A model generated the notes under the pieces. That model searched no databases and was not told the DNA's origin. It worked only from the letters and a program-made list of their open reading frames with translations. From Riemerella columbina (lineage in GTDB: Bacteria > Bacteroidota > Bacteroidia > Flavobacteriales > Weeksellaceae), in the NCBI RefSeq assembly GCF_030517065.1, contig NZ_CP103950.1:62001-126000 (forward strand): 64,000 nucleotides of DNA, in the 5' to 3' direction. Below are positions 17,617 through 26,757 of this stretch, one piece after another. Positions within the stretch are counted from its first letter, which is position 1; every line of letters starts with the position of its first letter. The position numbers and the translations under genes are program-made.

Positions 17617-19770
17617 ATGGCAAAAAAAAGAAAATATATATCCCAAAAAAACGACGGTAAACTCAAAGAAATTGGAAGACTCATCTTAAAATTTATGAAA
17701 CAACAATCTTCCAAAATTTATAATTATAAACAAATCTCGGACGGCATTGATTACAAAAACCCACGCCAACGGGAATTAGTCATTCAAGCCCTCCACAAGC
17801 TCATCGCAGAGGAGAAAATAAAAGAAGTAGAGAAAGGCAAATATATCATCAACCTTAAAATTAAAGACACCCTAACCGGCATTATAGACTTCAACCAAAC
17901 GGGCAACGCCTATGTGCGCGTGGAAGGTTTAGAGGAAGACATTTTCATCCACTCTAAAAATGTAAAAGATGCCTTGCAGGGCGATAAAGTCCTCATTGTG
18001 ACCTATCATTTCAAATCTAAAAAATTAGAAGGCTCCGTTTTAGAAGTACTGGAACGAAACAGAGAGGAATTTGTAGGCACTTTTGAGTTCATCAAGCATA
18101 AAGATTTCGGTTTTGTGGTTTGTGATAAAAAGCAAATCAACACCGATATTTTCGTGCCTAAATCCAAAATCAATGGTGCTAAAAATGGCGACAAAGTCAT
18201 CGTGAAAATGCTCGACTGGAAACCCAATGAAAAAAATCCTGATGGAGAAATCATCCAAGTTTTAGGGCTCCTTGGTGAGCACGAAACCGAAATACACTCT
18301 ATTTTAGCCGAGTACGGATTGCCATATCAATTCCCTGAAGCAGTGGAGCAAGAAGCCAATGCCATAGACCAAAATATAGACCCTGAAGAGGTCAAAAAAC
18401 GCTGGGATATGCGCTCCATCCTCACTTTTACCATTGACCCCAAAGACGCCAAAGATTTTGATGATGCCCTATCCATCAGAAAACTCAAAAATGGAAATTG
18501 GGAAATTGGCGTTCACATCGCTGATGTATCCCATTATGTAAAGCCTGGCACATTGCTGGATGAAGAAGCCTACCAACGCGCCACCTCCGTCTATTTGGTG
18601 GATAGAGTGGTGCCCATGCTCCCAGAAGTGCTGAGCAACGGCGTGTGCTCCCTTCGCCCTAATGAAGACAAATACACCTTCTCCGCCGTTTTTGAAATGA
18701 ACGACAAAGCCGAAGTGGTTAAAGAATGGTTTGGGCGTACCGTAACCCACTCTGACCGCAGGTTCACTTATGAAGAAGCCCAAGAGCGCATAGAAACCCA
18801 AACTGGCGATTTGGCGGAAGAAATCCTGACCCTGAACCGCTTGGCAAAAATTATGCGAAAAGAAAGAATTCAAAACGGTGCCATTACCTTCGACCGCAGC
18901 GAAGTTCGTTTCAACCTTGATGAAAACCACGAGCCCATCGGCGTTTACTTTAAAGTGAGCAAAGATGCCAACCACCTCATCGAGGAGTTTATGCTATTAG
19001 CCAACAGAAAAGTATCGGAATTTATCTCCCTCAACCATCGCAAAGAGCCTTCTGGCAACACCTTTATTTACCGTGTTCACGATGATCCCGACCCAGAAAA
19101 ATTAGCCGCTCTACGAGATTTTGTGGCGACTTTTGGTTACAAAATGGACCTCGCCAACACCAAAAAAGTGGCAGAAAGTATGAACGCTCTCCTAAAAGCC
19201 GTGAAAGGCAAAGGCGAAGAAAATATGATAGAAACCTTAGCCATGCGCTCGATGAGCAAGGCAGTGTATTCCACAGAGCCACTGGGGCATTACGGTTTAG
19301 GCTTTGAGTATTATACGCATTTTACCTCGCCAATCCGCCGTTATCCAGATGTGATTGCCCACCGTTTATTGCAACATTATTTAGATAAAGGCAAATCGCC
19401 TAACCGCGCTGAGTACGAAGAAAAATGCAAACATTGCTCTATGATGGAGCGCTTAGCCGCCGATGCCGAACGCGATTCTATTAAATTTATGCAAGTTAAA
19501 TTTATGGAAAAACATTTGGGAGAAACCTTTGAAGGCGTGATCTCTGGTGTGGCAGAGTTTGGCTTTTGGGTACAAATTCCTGAAAATGGCGCCGAAGGTC
19601 TGATAAAACTCCGTGATTTAATGGACGATTCCTACCAATACGATGCTAAAACACACGCCGTATATGGAGCTCGCACAGGGCGCCGCTACCAATTGGGCGA
19701 CCCTATCAAAATCAAAGTGACCAAAGCCAACCTTATCGCCAAGCAATTGGATTTCAAGGTGATTGAGTAA
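17617..19770 (+). CDS. rnr: Ribonuclease R
   Basis: This 717-residue 3'-5' exoribonuclease degrades structured RNA. In order there is a winged-helix-like N-terminus (to about 75), cold-shock/OB domains (about 80-220), the RNB catalytic domain and a C-terminal S1 domain (about 630-715). The metal-binding Asp cluster is visible in DPKDAKDFDDALS near residue 280. The length is normal. It is a single gene with its own promoter and terminator, convergent with trpS. Confidence 0.96.
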   Translation: MAKKRKYISQKNDGKLKEIGRLILKFMKQQSSKIYNYKQISDGIDYKNPRQRELVIQALHKLIAEEKIKEVEKGKYIINLKIKDTLTGIIDFNQTGNAYVRVEGLEEDIFIHSKNVKDALQGDKVLIVTYHFKSKKLEGSVLEVLERNREEFVGTFEFIKHKDFGFVVCDKKQINTDIFVPKSKINGAKNGDKVIVKMLDWKPNEKNPDGEIIQVLGLLGEHETEIHSILAEYGLPYQFPEAVEQEANAIDQNIDPEEVKKRWDMRSILTFTIDPKDAKDFDDALSIRKLKNGNWEIGVHIADVSHYVKPGTLLDEEAYQRATSVYLVDRVVPMLPEVLSNGVCSLRPNEDKYTFSAVFEMNDKAEVVKEWFGRTVTHSDRRFTYEEAQERIETQTGDLAEEILTLNRLAKIMRKERIQNGAITFDRSEVRFNLDENHEPIGVYFKVSKDANHLIEEFMLLANRKVSEFISLNHRKEPSGNTFIYRVHDDPDPEKLAALRDFVATFGYKMDLANTKKVAESMNALLKAVKGKGEENMIETLAMRSMSKAVYSTEPLGHYGLGFEYYTHFTSPIRRYPDVIAHRLLQHYLDKGKSPNRAEYEEKCKHCSMMERLAADAERDSIKFMQVKFMEKHLGETFEGVISGVAEFGFWVQIPENGAEGLIKLRDLMDDSYQYDAKTHAVYGARTGRRYQLGDPIKIKVTKANLIAKQLDFKVIE

Positions 19771-19781
19771 AAAAATTAAAT

Positions 19782-19820
19782 AAAAATCCTCATCAGTAGG
19801 TTGGCTGATGAGGATTTTTT
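19782..19820. terminator. Terminator between rnr and trpS
   Basis: A 15-base near-perfect inverted repeat (AAAAATCCTCATCAG / CTGATGAGGATTTTT) is flanked by A and T runs. It can terminate both convergent genes, although it sits closer to rnr. Confidence 0.8.
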
Positions 19821-19894
19821 ATCCAGTTAAAGTATTGTGCTTATTCACAAGCACTTACATCATATTTTTTCTATAATGATTAAATTGGGAGAAA

Positions 19895-20863
19895 TTACAT
19901 TCCCAAATGTTCTCTCACCCGTTTTAGCGTTTCTTGTGCTATCGGTCGGGTTTTTTCTGCCCCTTCTTTTAACTTCGCTTCAAGCTCATCGAGGTGGCTC
20001 ATATAATAGCTGAACAGCACTCTTTCTTTTTCAAACTTTTCTAAAATCAGATTAAGAAGTTCCGTTTTAGCGTGACCATAGCCAAAATTGCCCGCAAGAT
20101 ATTTCTCGCGCAAAGCTTCGGTTTGCTCTGGCGTAGCGATGAGTTGATAAATGGCAAAAACCTTATCTGTTTCTGGATCTTTAGGTTCTTCCAAAGTTTT
20201 AGAATCCGTTTCTATGGACATCACTTGCTTTTTGAGTTGCTTTTCAGGTAGGAAAATATTGATGATGTTCCCTCTGGATTTAGACATTTTATTGCCATCT
20301 GTACCTGGTACATACTTGGTATTTTCCTGCAATTCTGCTTGTGGAAGCACAAAAGTTTCGCCCATCTGGTGGTTAAAGCGTGCGCCCATATCTCTCGCCA
20401 TTTCTAAATGCTGCAACTGGTCTTTGCCCACAGGCACCACCTCTGCATCATAGAGGAGAATATCTGCCGCCATTAAAACAGGGTAGGTGAACAAGCCTGC
20501 ATTAACATCTTCCAAACGGTCAGCTTTATCTTTAAAAGAATGTGCCAAGGTTAGCCTTTGGTAAGGAAAAAAGCACGATAAATACCACGATAATTCACAA
20601 ACTTCTGGAATATCACTCTGGCGATAGAAAAATGTTTTTTCTGTATCTAAACCACACGCCAACCACGCCGCAGCAATTTCATAAGTGTTCTGTTTCAGTT
20701 CTTCAGCGTTTTTAATCTGCGTGAGGGAGTGCATATTCGCAATGAATAGAAAAGACTCATTATCAGAGGCTTTAGAGAGTTCTATCGCTGGAATAATGGC
20801 GCCCAACAAATTGCCTAAATGCGGGGTTCCCGTGGCTTGTATTCCTGTAAGTATTCTTGACAT
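19895..20863 (-). CDS. trpS: Tryptophanyl-tRNA synthetase
   Basis: This 322-residue class I aminoacyl-tRNA synthetase charges tRNA-Trp. The HIGH-equivalent is GTPHLGNLLGA near residue 12 and the KMSKS loop is intact near residue 195. The length matches the bacterial short form. A -7 box at 20884-20891 gives a leader of about 17 bases, so it is transcribed separately from the HAD gene upstream. Confidence 0.97.
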   Translation of the reverse strand: MSRILTGIQATGTPHLGNLLGAIIPAIELSKASDNESFLFIANMHSLTQIKNAEELKQNTYEIAAAWLACGLDTEKTFFYRQSDIPEVCELSWYLSCFFPYQRLTLAHSFKDKADRLEDVNAGLFTYPVLMAADILLYDAEVVPVGKDQLQHLEMARDMGARFNHQMGETFVLPQAELQENTKYVPGTDGNKMSKSRGNIINIFLPEKQLKKQVMSIETDSKTLEEPKDPETDKVFAIYQLIATPEQTEALREKYLAGNFGYGHAKTELLNLILEKFEKERVLFSYYMSHLDELEAKLKEGAEKTRPIAQETLKRVREHLGM

Positions 20864-20883
20864 TTGTTCTGTTTTTATCGTTG

Positions 20884-20891
20884 CAAAAATA
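20884..20891 (-). promoter_or_regulatory. -7 box of trpS
   Basis: The minus strand reads TATTTTTG, 21 bases before the trpS ATG, between trpS and the preceding HAD gene. Confidence 0.5.
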
Positions 20892-20899
20892 ATGATTTT

Positions 20900-21595
20900 T
20901 TAAAAGTATTGTGGGATTTCCGCCAAGCGCTCCACTTTGATAATGCCATCATCTGAAAAACCTTCGTTTAAAGCATCAAAAAAGATCACAGGCAACCCAA
21001 AGTTTTTTGCTCCTTGGGCATCGGCAATCCAATCATCACCGATAAAAAATGACTCTGATTTTTCGGCTTTGGCTTTATCTAATGCATATTGAAACAAATC
21101 TGGGTGCGGTTTTCTCAAGCCGACCTCATCAGCGCTGGTTACGGTTTCAAAATAGGTTGCAATGCCGCTTCCTTCCAGTTTTCTACTCGTAACCTCTTGA
21201 AAACCATTTGATAGAATATGAAGGATGTAACCTTTTGCTTTTAAATCTTCTAAAAGCTGAACGGTGCCTTCCACCAGCTCATTATAGCTGATGATTTCAT
21301 CTAAAAACTGATGTTCAAAAATTTGAGAAAGCTCAAAATCATCTAAGCTAAAGTGCAAGAAAACATCATAAAAACGGTGTTTTCTCAGCGTTTCTTTATC
21401 AATGATGCCATCTCGGATTTTTGCCCAAAGGTCTTCATTAATGGTATGGTAAACCTGATGAAAGGTCTCAAAATCCACATGAATACGGTCTTGGATATGG
21501 TATTTTTTAAATAACTGTTCTAAGGTGAGCCTCGCATTTTTACGATGGTCCCAAAGGGTGTTGTCTAAATCAAAAAAAATATGCCTTATTTTCAT
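20900..21595 (-). CDS. HAD-superfamily phosphatase, YjjG-like
   Basis: This protein of about 231 residues starts MKIRHIFFDLDNTLWDH. The HAD motif I DLDNT (nucleophile Asp), motif II LSNG, and motif III/IV with GDDWIADAQGA are present, with a helical cap between. It is closest in pattern to the YjjG pyrimidine-nucleotide 5'-nucleotidase type that removes damaged nucleotides; the exact substrate is inferred. An upstream in-frame TTG at 21604 lies inside the promoter box, so 21595 is chosen. That leaves an unusually short predicted leader of about 3 bases. Confidence 0.85.
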   Translation of the reverse strand: MKIRHIFFDLDNTLWDHRKNARLTLEQLFKKYHIQDRIHVDFETFHQVYHTINEDLWAKIRDGIIDKETLRKHRFYDVFLHFSLDDFELSQIFEHQFLDEIISYNELVEGTVQLLEDLKAKGYILHILSNGFQEVTSRKLEGSGIATYFETVTSADEVGLRKPHPDLFQYALDKAKAEKSESFFIGDDWIADAQGAKNFGLPVIFFDALNEGFSDDGIIKVERLAEIPQYF

Positions 21596-21601
21596 AAGGC
21601 G

Positions 21602-21609
21602 CAAAGGTA
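21602..21609 (-). promoter_or_regulatory. -7 box of HAD phosphatase gene
   Basis: The minus strand reads TACCTTTG, matching TAnnTTTG, only 7 bases before the ATG at 21595. If used, transcription would start almost at the start codon. Confidence 0.4.
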
Positions 21610-21610
21610 G

Positions 21611-21745
21611 TTAATTTTTTGAGAGTATAAAGACTCCTGACTTAGAATGAACCACTACTATTGATTTTGAAAAATCCGTTAAAAACTTGACCGTAGCGGG
21701 TTTAGGAAGGAGCACTTTGAGTGCACTTTTGTAAACATTATTCAT
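21611..21745 (-). CDS. Possible small protein of 44 residues
   Basis: An ATG-initiated frame reads MNNVYKSALKVLLPKPA and ends GVFILSKN at a TAA. It has a basic start and a hydrophobic-basic composition, with no transmembrane segment or known motif. It lies between the ECF sigma factor (same strand, 49 bases upstream) and the HAD gene, in a gap that would otherwise be empty. The purine-rich AAAAAGAACAG precedes the ATG. I do not recognise it; it could be a chance ORF. Confidence 0.35.
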   Translation of the reverse strand: MNNVYKSALKVLLPKPATVKFLTDFSKSIVVVHSKSGVFILSKN

Positions 21746-21794
21746 AGGCTGTTCTTTTTATTTTGTTAAACGAAAAGCCTACGGTATTTATTAC

Positions 21795-22391
21795 TTATCG
21801 GGTTAAAATTATTTGGTGTTCTTTCATCAACTTTCTGAGGTTCAGCACGGCATAGCGCACGCGCCCCAGCGTAGTATTGATGCTCGCCCCTGTTTGTTCA
21901 GCGATTTCTTTAAAACTCAAACCATCAAAAAACCTCAGCTTAATCACTTCTTGCTGACTTTCGGGCAGCCATTGGAGCATCATCAGCAAATCATCGTTGA
22001 TCTGTGTCGTAATCATTTGCTCTTCTATATTCTCCGAGGGTTCACAGATTTTATCAAAAATAGAAAACTCTTCATCTTGATGACGGAGCGTGGTATCAGA
22101 GACTTTTTTGCGTTTGGAAGTCACGCGGTAGAAGTCTATAATCAAATTATGAGCAATGCGCTTAGCCCAAAGGATAAACTTGCCTTCATCTTTGTAGGCG
22201 CCAGATTTGAGCTTGATAATAATCTTAACGAAGGTATCTTGGAAAATATCATTCGCTAAATCTTCATCTAAAATTTTATAATATATAAAGGTAAAAAGTT
22301 CTTTCTGATGTTTTTCTATTAAACGCGCCAGCGCTGGCTCCTCGCCTGACTGATATTGGCGGATTAGTAAACTGTCTTCTTGAAATTTCAT
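21795..22391 (-). CDS. RNA polymerase ECF-type sigma-70 factor
   Basis: This 198-residue sigma factor has region 2 at about residues 25-95 (FQDTFVKIIIKLKSG, then WAKRIAHNLIIDFYR) and region 4 at about residues 135-190 (LPESQQEVIKLRFFDGLSFKEIAEQTG). It directs RNA polymerase to a separate promoter set. No anti-sigma gene is next to it, which fits the orphan ECF factors common in flavobacteria. A -7 box about 126 bases upstream leaves a long leader of roughly 120 bases. Confidence 0.9.
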   Translation of the reverse strand: MKFQEDSLLIRQYQSGEEPALARLIEKHQKELFTFIYYKILDEDLANDIFQDTFVKIIIKLKSGAYKDEGKFILWAKRIAHNLIIDFYRVTSKRKKVSDTTLRHQDEEFSIFDKICEPSENIEEQMITTQINDDLLMMLQWLPESQQEVIKLRFFDGLSFKEIAEQTGASINTTLGRVRYAVLNLRKLMKEHQIILTR

Positions 22392-22516
22392 AACTTTACT
22401 TTTTTATCATCACGCAAAAAACCTCATAGCCCAAATCAAAGGCTAAAGCGGTTAAAGATCTGATGTTTTTTGATTAAATAGTAAAGTTTTTCCTATAAGC
22501 CATTTTTCTTACGAAG

Positions 22517-22524
22517 CAAATATA
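22517..22524 (-). promoter_or_regulatory. -7 box upstream of ECF sigma gene
   Basis: The minus strand reads TATATTTG, matching TAnnTTTG. It is far (about 120 bases) from the start codon compared with other genes here, so it is a weaker assignment. Confidence 0.35.
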
Positions 22525-22592
22525 ATATTTTTTTGTAAATATTAAGAGATTTTAACAGTTTTTTTTCATTGCTTAATTAAAACTGCGCCGTA

Positions 22593-23693
22593 TTACGCGT
22601 GGTGCTGGGCAATGACCGTATTATAAAGTTGGAGGATTTTAGGCGCTTCGTTTTCCCAACAGAGGTCGTGGGCAGCGGTTTCCAAAGCCTCTTGATAAGC
22701 GCTTTGTCCTTGGTTTAACACTTTCTGAATGGCTTCCGCAATGGCTTCTGGCGTATGGGAATGGAGCACCTCGCCTACACGATAGCGCTGATTAATTTTC
22801 TGCATTTCTGGGAACTTAGACATCACAAGAGGCGTTCTGGCTTGGATGTAGTCTGCCACTTTATTCGGTAAAGAGTAAAAATAACTCAGCCCACCGTTTT
22901 CTTCTATGCTTAGCCCCACATCTGCAGTGGGCGTTAATTCTCTCAATTGCTGAGGCGACAATCTCCCTAAAAAACGCACCCGATGCTCTAAGCCGAGCCG
23001 TTGGGTTAAAGCTTCGTATTCCTTTTTTTTAGGTCCCTCCCCAGCGATAAGGAATTCTACATTTTGAAGATATGCCATAGCCTCAATGGCTTTGTCTATC
23101 CCTCTAAAAGGATTGATGACGCCTTGATAAAGCACGATTTTAGGTTGGTATTCTTCTTTAGTTTTTGTTATTCTTTGGCGATAAGGGAAATTCTGAACCA
23201 CCACAGGCGATTGACCATAATGCTGCCTAAACCACGCCGCATAACTATGGCTGGCAGTCATCATATGCGCTACCTTTGGCAACACCGAGCGTTCCAAAAG
23301 TTGCCATACACGCTTGGTCCACCGCCCTTGGAGCGAAGGCATTTCGGTAAATATTTCGTGGCTATCATAAACCAATGGAATGCCCAATTTTTGACTCACC
23401 CAATAGTTGGGTAATAATGCGTCTAAATCATTCGCGTGGAGAATAGTATTTTTATCGGCTATAGCAAGCAACTTTTGGTAAAGCTGATAGTTAAACTCTA
23501 CATACGCCCTACGGAGTATCTTAGATTTTAAAGCAATTTTACTCACTTCATACGGACGAGATACCGATGATGCATCGCCCCAGTCATTACCAATTAAATG
23601 TAAATCAGGATAATGCTGATGGAGCGTTTGGCAGACTTTCTCTATCCTTTGGTCGGTAGATAATGGACTAAACGCAGAAACGATAACCCGCAT
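22593..23693 (-). CDS. Glycosyltransferase family 4 protein
   Basis: This 366-residue GT-B-fold glycosyltransferase has an N-terminal acceptor domain (about 1-180) and a C-terminal nucleotide-sugar domain. The latter shows LIAGEGPKKKEYE (about 215) and the E-rich motif SIEENGGLSYFYSLPNK near residue 285. It starts directly after the stop of the small membrane protein (TAGATG junction), so the two are co-transcribed. It probably adds a sugar to a surface polysaccharide or glycolipid; donor and acceptor are unknown. Confidence 0.85.
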   Translation of the reverse strand: MRVIVSAFSPLSTDQRIEKVCQTLHQHYPDLHLIGNDWGDASSVSRPYEVSKIALKSKILRRAYVEFNYQLYQKLLAIADKNTILHANDLDALLPNYWVSQKLGIPLVYDSHEIFTEMPSLQGRWTKRVWQLLERSVLPKVAHMMTASHSYAAWFRQHYGQSPVVVQNFPYRQRITKTKEEYQPKIVLYQGVINPFRGIDKAIEAMAYLQNVEFLIAGEGPKKKEYEALTQRLGLEHRVRFLGRLSPQQLRELTPTADVGLSIEENGGLSYFYSLPNKVADYIQARTPLVMSKFPEMQKINQRYRVGEVLHSHTPEAIAEAIQKVLNQGQSAYQEALETAAHDLCWENEAPKILQLYNTVIAQHHA

Positions 23694-23924
23694 CTACGAG
23701 GCTTTTGATCCACTTTTCAGAAGATGATAAGCTTGGATAAAGCACAGAATAGCGTTCGGAATGATAATCGGCCAGAGCATACCGCTAAACACGCCATAAA
23801 TCACAAAACAAATGCACCCTATTAAATTAACCAATCTGATTCTGGTAATATCTTTAAGCACAAAACTAAGCACTACAAAAAACGAGGCGGCATAGCCAAT
23901 ATAATTTACCAATTCTGAGTTCAT
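23694..23924 (-). CDS. Small YgjV-like membrane protein
   Basis: This 76-residue protein starts MNSELVNYIGYAAS and has three predicted helices with the motif IGYAASFFVVLSFVLKD and a short loop LVNLIGCICF. The pattern matches the small YgjV/uncharacterised inner-membrane family. The reading frame is open to 23966, but 23924 fits the leader length seen at other genes (-7 box at 23943-23950). It is co-transcribed with the glycosyltransferase; the function is unknown. Confidence 0.75.
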   Translation of the reverse strand: MNSELVNYIGYAASFFVVLSFVLKDITRIRLVNLIGCICFVIYGVFSGMLWPIIIPNAILCFIQAYHLLKSGSKAS

Positions 23925-23942
23925 ATGATTTTTATTTTTTGG

Positions 23943-23950
23943 CAAAGTTA
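23943..23950 (-). promoter_or_regulatory. -7 box of small membrane protein-glycosyltransferase unit
   Basis: The minus strand reads TAACTTTG, 18 bases before the ATG at 23924. It is divergent from the clpC promoter. Confidence 0.5.
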
Positions 23951-23998
23951 TGAAAAAATATGCCATAAAGTCATTTTTTTAGTTTGGTAAAGATTTTG

Positions 23999-24006
23999 TA
24001 AATTTG
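23999..24006 (+). promoter_or_regulatory. -7 box of clpC
   Basis: TAAATTTG matches TAnnTTTG and leaves a leader of about 65 bases before the clpC ATG at 24075. No HrcA-type CIRCE repeat is seen. Confidence 0.45.
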
Positions 24007-24074
24007 GGGAGACAGATAATAGAGTATTAAAAACTCTATCCATCTTTTTTAACTTTAGAAAAGAGAGATTACCA

Positions 24075-26579
24075 ATGAACAACAAATTTTCAGAGGGCTT
24101 AGATAGAGTCCTAAAAATCAGTGCCAGCGAGGCCAGACGCTTAGAAAGCGAGTTCTTAAATACAGAACACCTCCTCCTCGGCATCTTAAAAACTGACAAT
24201 TCTGCAAGAGAAATATTACAAACCCTCAATGCTGATTTAACTCAAATCAGAAGAAAAATAGAGGCGCTCAATAGTATTGGGAATAATGCCCTCCTCAACA
24301 AAGAAACCGAGGTGATTCCATTTACTAAAATGGCTGATTATGCCCTTAAAAGAGCTGATTTAGAAAGCAGAAGCTACAAAGCAGGCCATATCAACACCGT
24401 GCACCTTCTCTTGGGCATCCTCTACAAAATGGAAGACCCAACCACGCAGATTTTAGAAGGCTATGATGTAGATTATGAAGCCGTAGCAAAAGCCTACCGA
24501 CATATGCTACAACAAAACGGAATGCTCCCCAAAATGAACAATACCTATGGCGAAAGCGAGGAGCAAGAAAGTTATGGACAGAGCAGACGCCCCTCCAGCA
24601 GCGTGGTAAGCGGCAAGAGCAAAACGCCAACATTAGACAGCTTTGGGCGCGACCTAACCCACCTCGCTAAAGAAGGGAAATTAGATCCTGTGATTGGGCG
24701 CGAGAAGGAGATAGAGCGCGTTTCTCAAATTTTATCGAGAAGAAAGAAAAACAACCCGCTCCTCATCGGGGAACCTGGCGTGGGTAAATCCGCCATTGCC
24801 GAAGGTTTAGCGCTTAGAATTTATCAGAAAAAAGTTTCTCGAGTGCTTTATAATAAAAGGGTAATCACCTTAGATTTAGCCAGTTTAGTGGCAGGCACCA
24901 AGTACCGCGGTCAGTTTGAGGAGCGGATGAAAGCCATTATGACAGAATTGGAGAAAAATAGAGATGTTATCCTCTTTATTGATGAAATCCATACCATTGT
25001 AGGCGCAGGCGGTTCCACAGGGAGTTTAGACGCGTCCAATATATTTAAACCTGCCCTTGCCAGAGGCGAAATCCAATGCATTGGTGCTACAACATTAGAT
25101 GAATATCGACAGAATATAGAAAAAGACGGTGCTTTAGAAAGACGCTTCCAAAAAGTAATGGTGGAGCCTACTTCCATAGAGGAAACCATACAAATTCTCT
25201 ATCAGATTAAAGACAAATACGAGGAGCATCATAATGTCACTTATACCGATGATGCCATTAACGCGTGTGTGAACCTCACCGCCAGATACATTACCGACCG
25301 TTTTCTTCCTGATAAAGCGATAGATGCGATGGATGAAGCGGGTTCAAGGGTTTACATTAAAAATATGAAAGTGCCTACCGAAATTATTGATTTTGAGGCT
25401 AAAATAGAAGAAGCCAAAGATCTCAAGCAAAAAGCGGTAAAAGCACAAGATTATTTGGAAGCCCGCCGACTTAAAGATGAGGAAGAGCGCTTACAAATAG
25501 AGCTCAACTTAGCACAAGAGGCTTGGGATAAGGAAGTTAAGGAAATGAAAGAAGTGGTCACCGAAGAAAATGTTGCCGAAGTGGTTTCAATGATGAGCGG
25601 CGTTCCTGTGACCAAAGTGGGCAAAAATGAGTTAGACAAATTGGCGGAAATGGACCAAAACCTTAATGGCAAGGTTATTGGGCAAGAAAATGCCGTAAAA
25701 AAAGTAGTGAAAGCCATACAACGTAACAGAGCTGGGCTCAAAGACCCGAACCGCCCAATCGGTACTTTCATTTTCCTTGGAACCACAGGCGTCGGAAAAA
25801 CCGAATTGGCAAAAGTGATGGCACGAGAACTCTTCAACTCCGATGAAGCCCTCATCAGAATTGATATGAGTGAATATATGGAGAAATTTGCCGTTTCTCG
25901 CTTGGTGGGTGCGCCTCCAGGGTATGTAGGCTATGAGGAAGGCGGACAGCTCACCGAAGCCGTGCGCAGAAAACCCTATGCCGTGGTGCTTTTAGATGAG
26001 ATAGAAAAAGCCCACCCAGATGTGTTTAACCTCCTATTGCAGATTTTAGATGAAGGCTTTGTGACCGATAGTTTAGGCAGAAAGATTGATTTTAGAAATA
26101 CCATTATCATCCTAACTTCTAACATTGGTACGCGCCACCTCAAAGACTTTGGCGATGGTGTGGGCTTCGGCACTACTGCGAAGAAATCTAATGTAGATGC
26201 CAATGCCAGAAATACCATAGAAAGCGCCTTGAAGAAAGCCTTTGCACCAGAGTTTTTAAATAGAATTGATGATATTATCATTTTCAATTCGCTGGAAAAA
26301 GAAGACATCAAAAAAATCATTGATTTAGAGCTGAATAAACTCTACGAAAGACTCAACAAACTCGGTTATACGGTGAGTTTAACAGAAGATGCCAAAGACT
26401 TCATTGCGGAGAAAGGTTGGGATAAAGACTTCGGTGCCAGACCTCTAAAAAGAGCGGTACAGAAGTATATAGAAGACCTGCTGGCAGAGCTTTTAGTGAC
26501 CAAACAGCTCCAAGAGGGCGAGGCCATTGTCCTCCAACTCAACGAAACCAAAGATGCCTTAGAAAAGCAAAACGCTTAA
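24075..26579 (+). CDS. clpC: ClpC-type AAA+ unfoldase of the Clp protease
   Basis: This 834-residue Hsp100 protein feeds substrates to ClpP. It has two N-terminal Clp_N repeats (1-145) and a linker. The first AAA+ module has Walker A GEPGVGKS and Walker B VILFIDEIH. A middle UVR-like coiled region (around 420-470) follows, then the second AAA+ module with GTTGVGKTEL and VVLLDEIEKAHPD and a C-terminal D2-small domain. The middle domain is short, as in ClpC rather than ClpB. It is monocistronic with a strong terminator. Confidence 0.95.
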   Translation: MNNKFSEGLDRVLKISASEARRLESEFLNTEHLLLGILKTDNSAREILQTLNADLTQIRRKIEALNSIGNNALLNKETEVIPFTKMADYALKRADLESRSYKAGHINTVHLLLGILYKMEDPTTQILEGYDVDYEAVAKAYRHMLQQNGMLPKMNNTYGESEEQESYGQSRRPSSSVVSGKSKTPTLDSFGRDLTHLAKEGKLDPVIGREKEIERVSQILSRRKKNNPLLIGEPGVGKSAIAEGLALRIYQKKVSRVLYNKRVITLDLASLVAGTKYRGQFEERMKAIMTELEKNRDVILFIDEIHTIVGAGGSTGSLDASNIFKPALARGEIQCIGATTLDEYRQNIEKDGALERRFQKVMVEPTSIEETIQILYQIKDKYEEHHNVTYTDDAINACVNLTARYITDRFLPDKAIDAMDEAGSRVYIKNMKVPTEIIDFEAKIEEAKDLKQKAVKAQDYLEARRLKDEEERLQIELNLAQEAWDKEVKEMKEVVTEENVAEVVSMMSGVPVTKVGKNELDKLAEMDQNLNGKVIGQENAVKKVVKAIQRNRAGLKDPNRPIGTFIFLGTTGVGKTELAKVMARELFNSDEALIRIDMSEYMEKFAVSRLVGAPPGYVGYEEGGQLTEAVRRKPYAVVLLDEIEKAHPDVFNLLLQILDEGFVTDSLGRKIDFRNTIIILTSNIGTRHLKDFGDGVGFGTTAKKSNVDANARNTIESALKKAFAPEFLNRIDDIIIFNSLEKEDIKKIIDLELNKLYERLNKLGYTVSLTEDAKDFIAEKGWDKDFGARPLKRAVQKYIEDLLAELLVTKQLQEGEAIVLQLNETKDALEKQNA

Positions 26580-26618
26580 TTAACATCTCTTTTATTACAA
26601 TCATCTTAGTTTTAGATG

Positions 26619-26650
26619 AAAGCCCTAAAAATATTTTTAGGGCTTTTTTT
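26619..26650 (+). terminator. Terminator of clpC
   Basis: A 13-base inverted repeat AAAGCCCTAAAAA / TTTTTAGGGCTTT with a 2-base loop is followed by a T run, 40 bases after the stop. Confidence 0.8.
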
Positions 26651-26735
26651 GATATAAAAATCACGACTATGTTTCCTTATCTAACCAAACGATTTTATAT
26701 AGAAATTATCATTTTCATATCACCAGAAAAAACCG

Positions 26736-26743
26736 TAATTTTG
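26736..26743 (+). promoter_or_regulatory. -7 box of the hemACDE cluster
   Basis: TAATTTTG matches TAnnTTTG, with a near-match TTC at the -33 spacing. The hemA ATG at 26758 lies about 11 bases after the predicted transcription start. Confidence 0.5.
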
Positions 26744-26757
26744 TCCTCTTAAATCCT

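Noticed and set aside
18469-18975. 168-codon minus-strand ORF inside rnr
   Set aside because: It is antisense to the conserved RNB domain of rnr and has no recognisable protein features.
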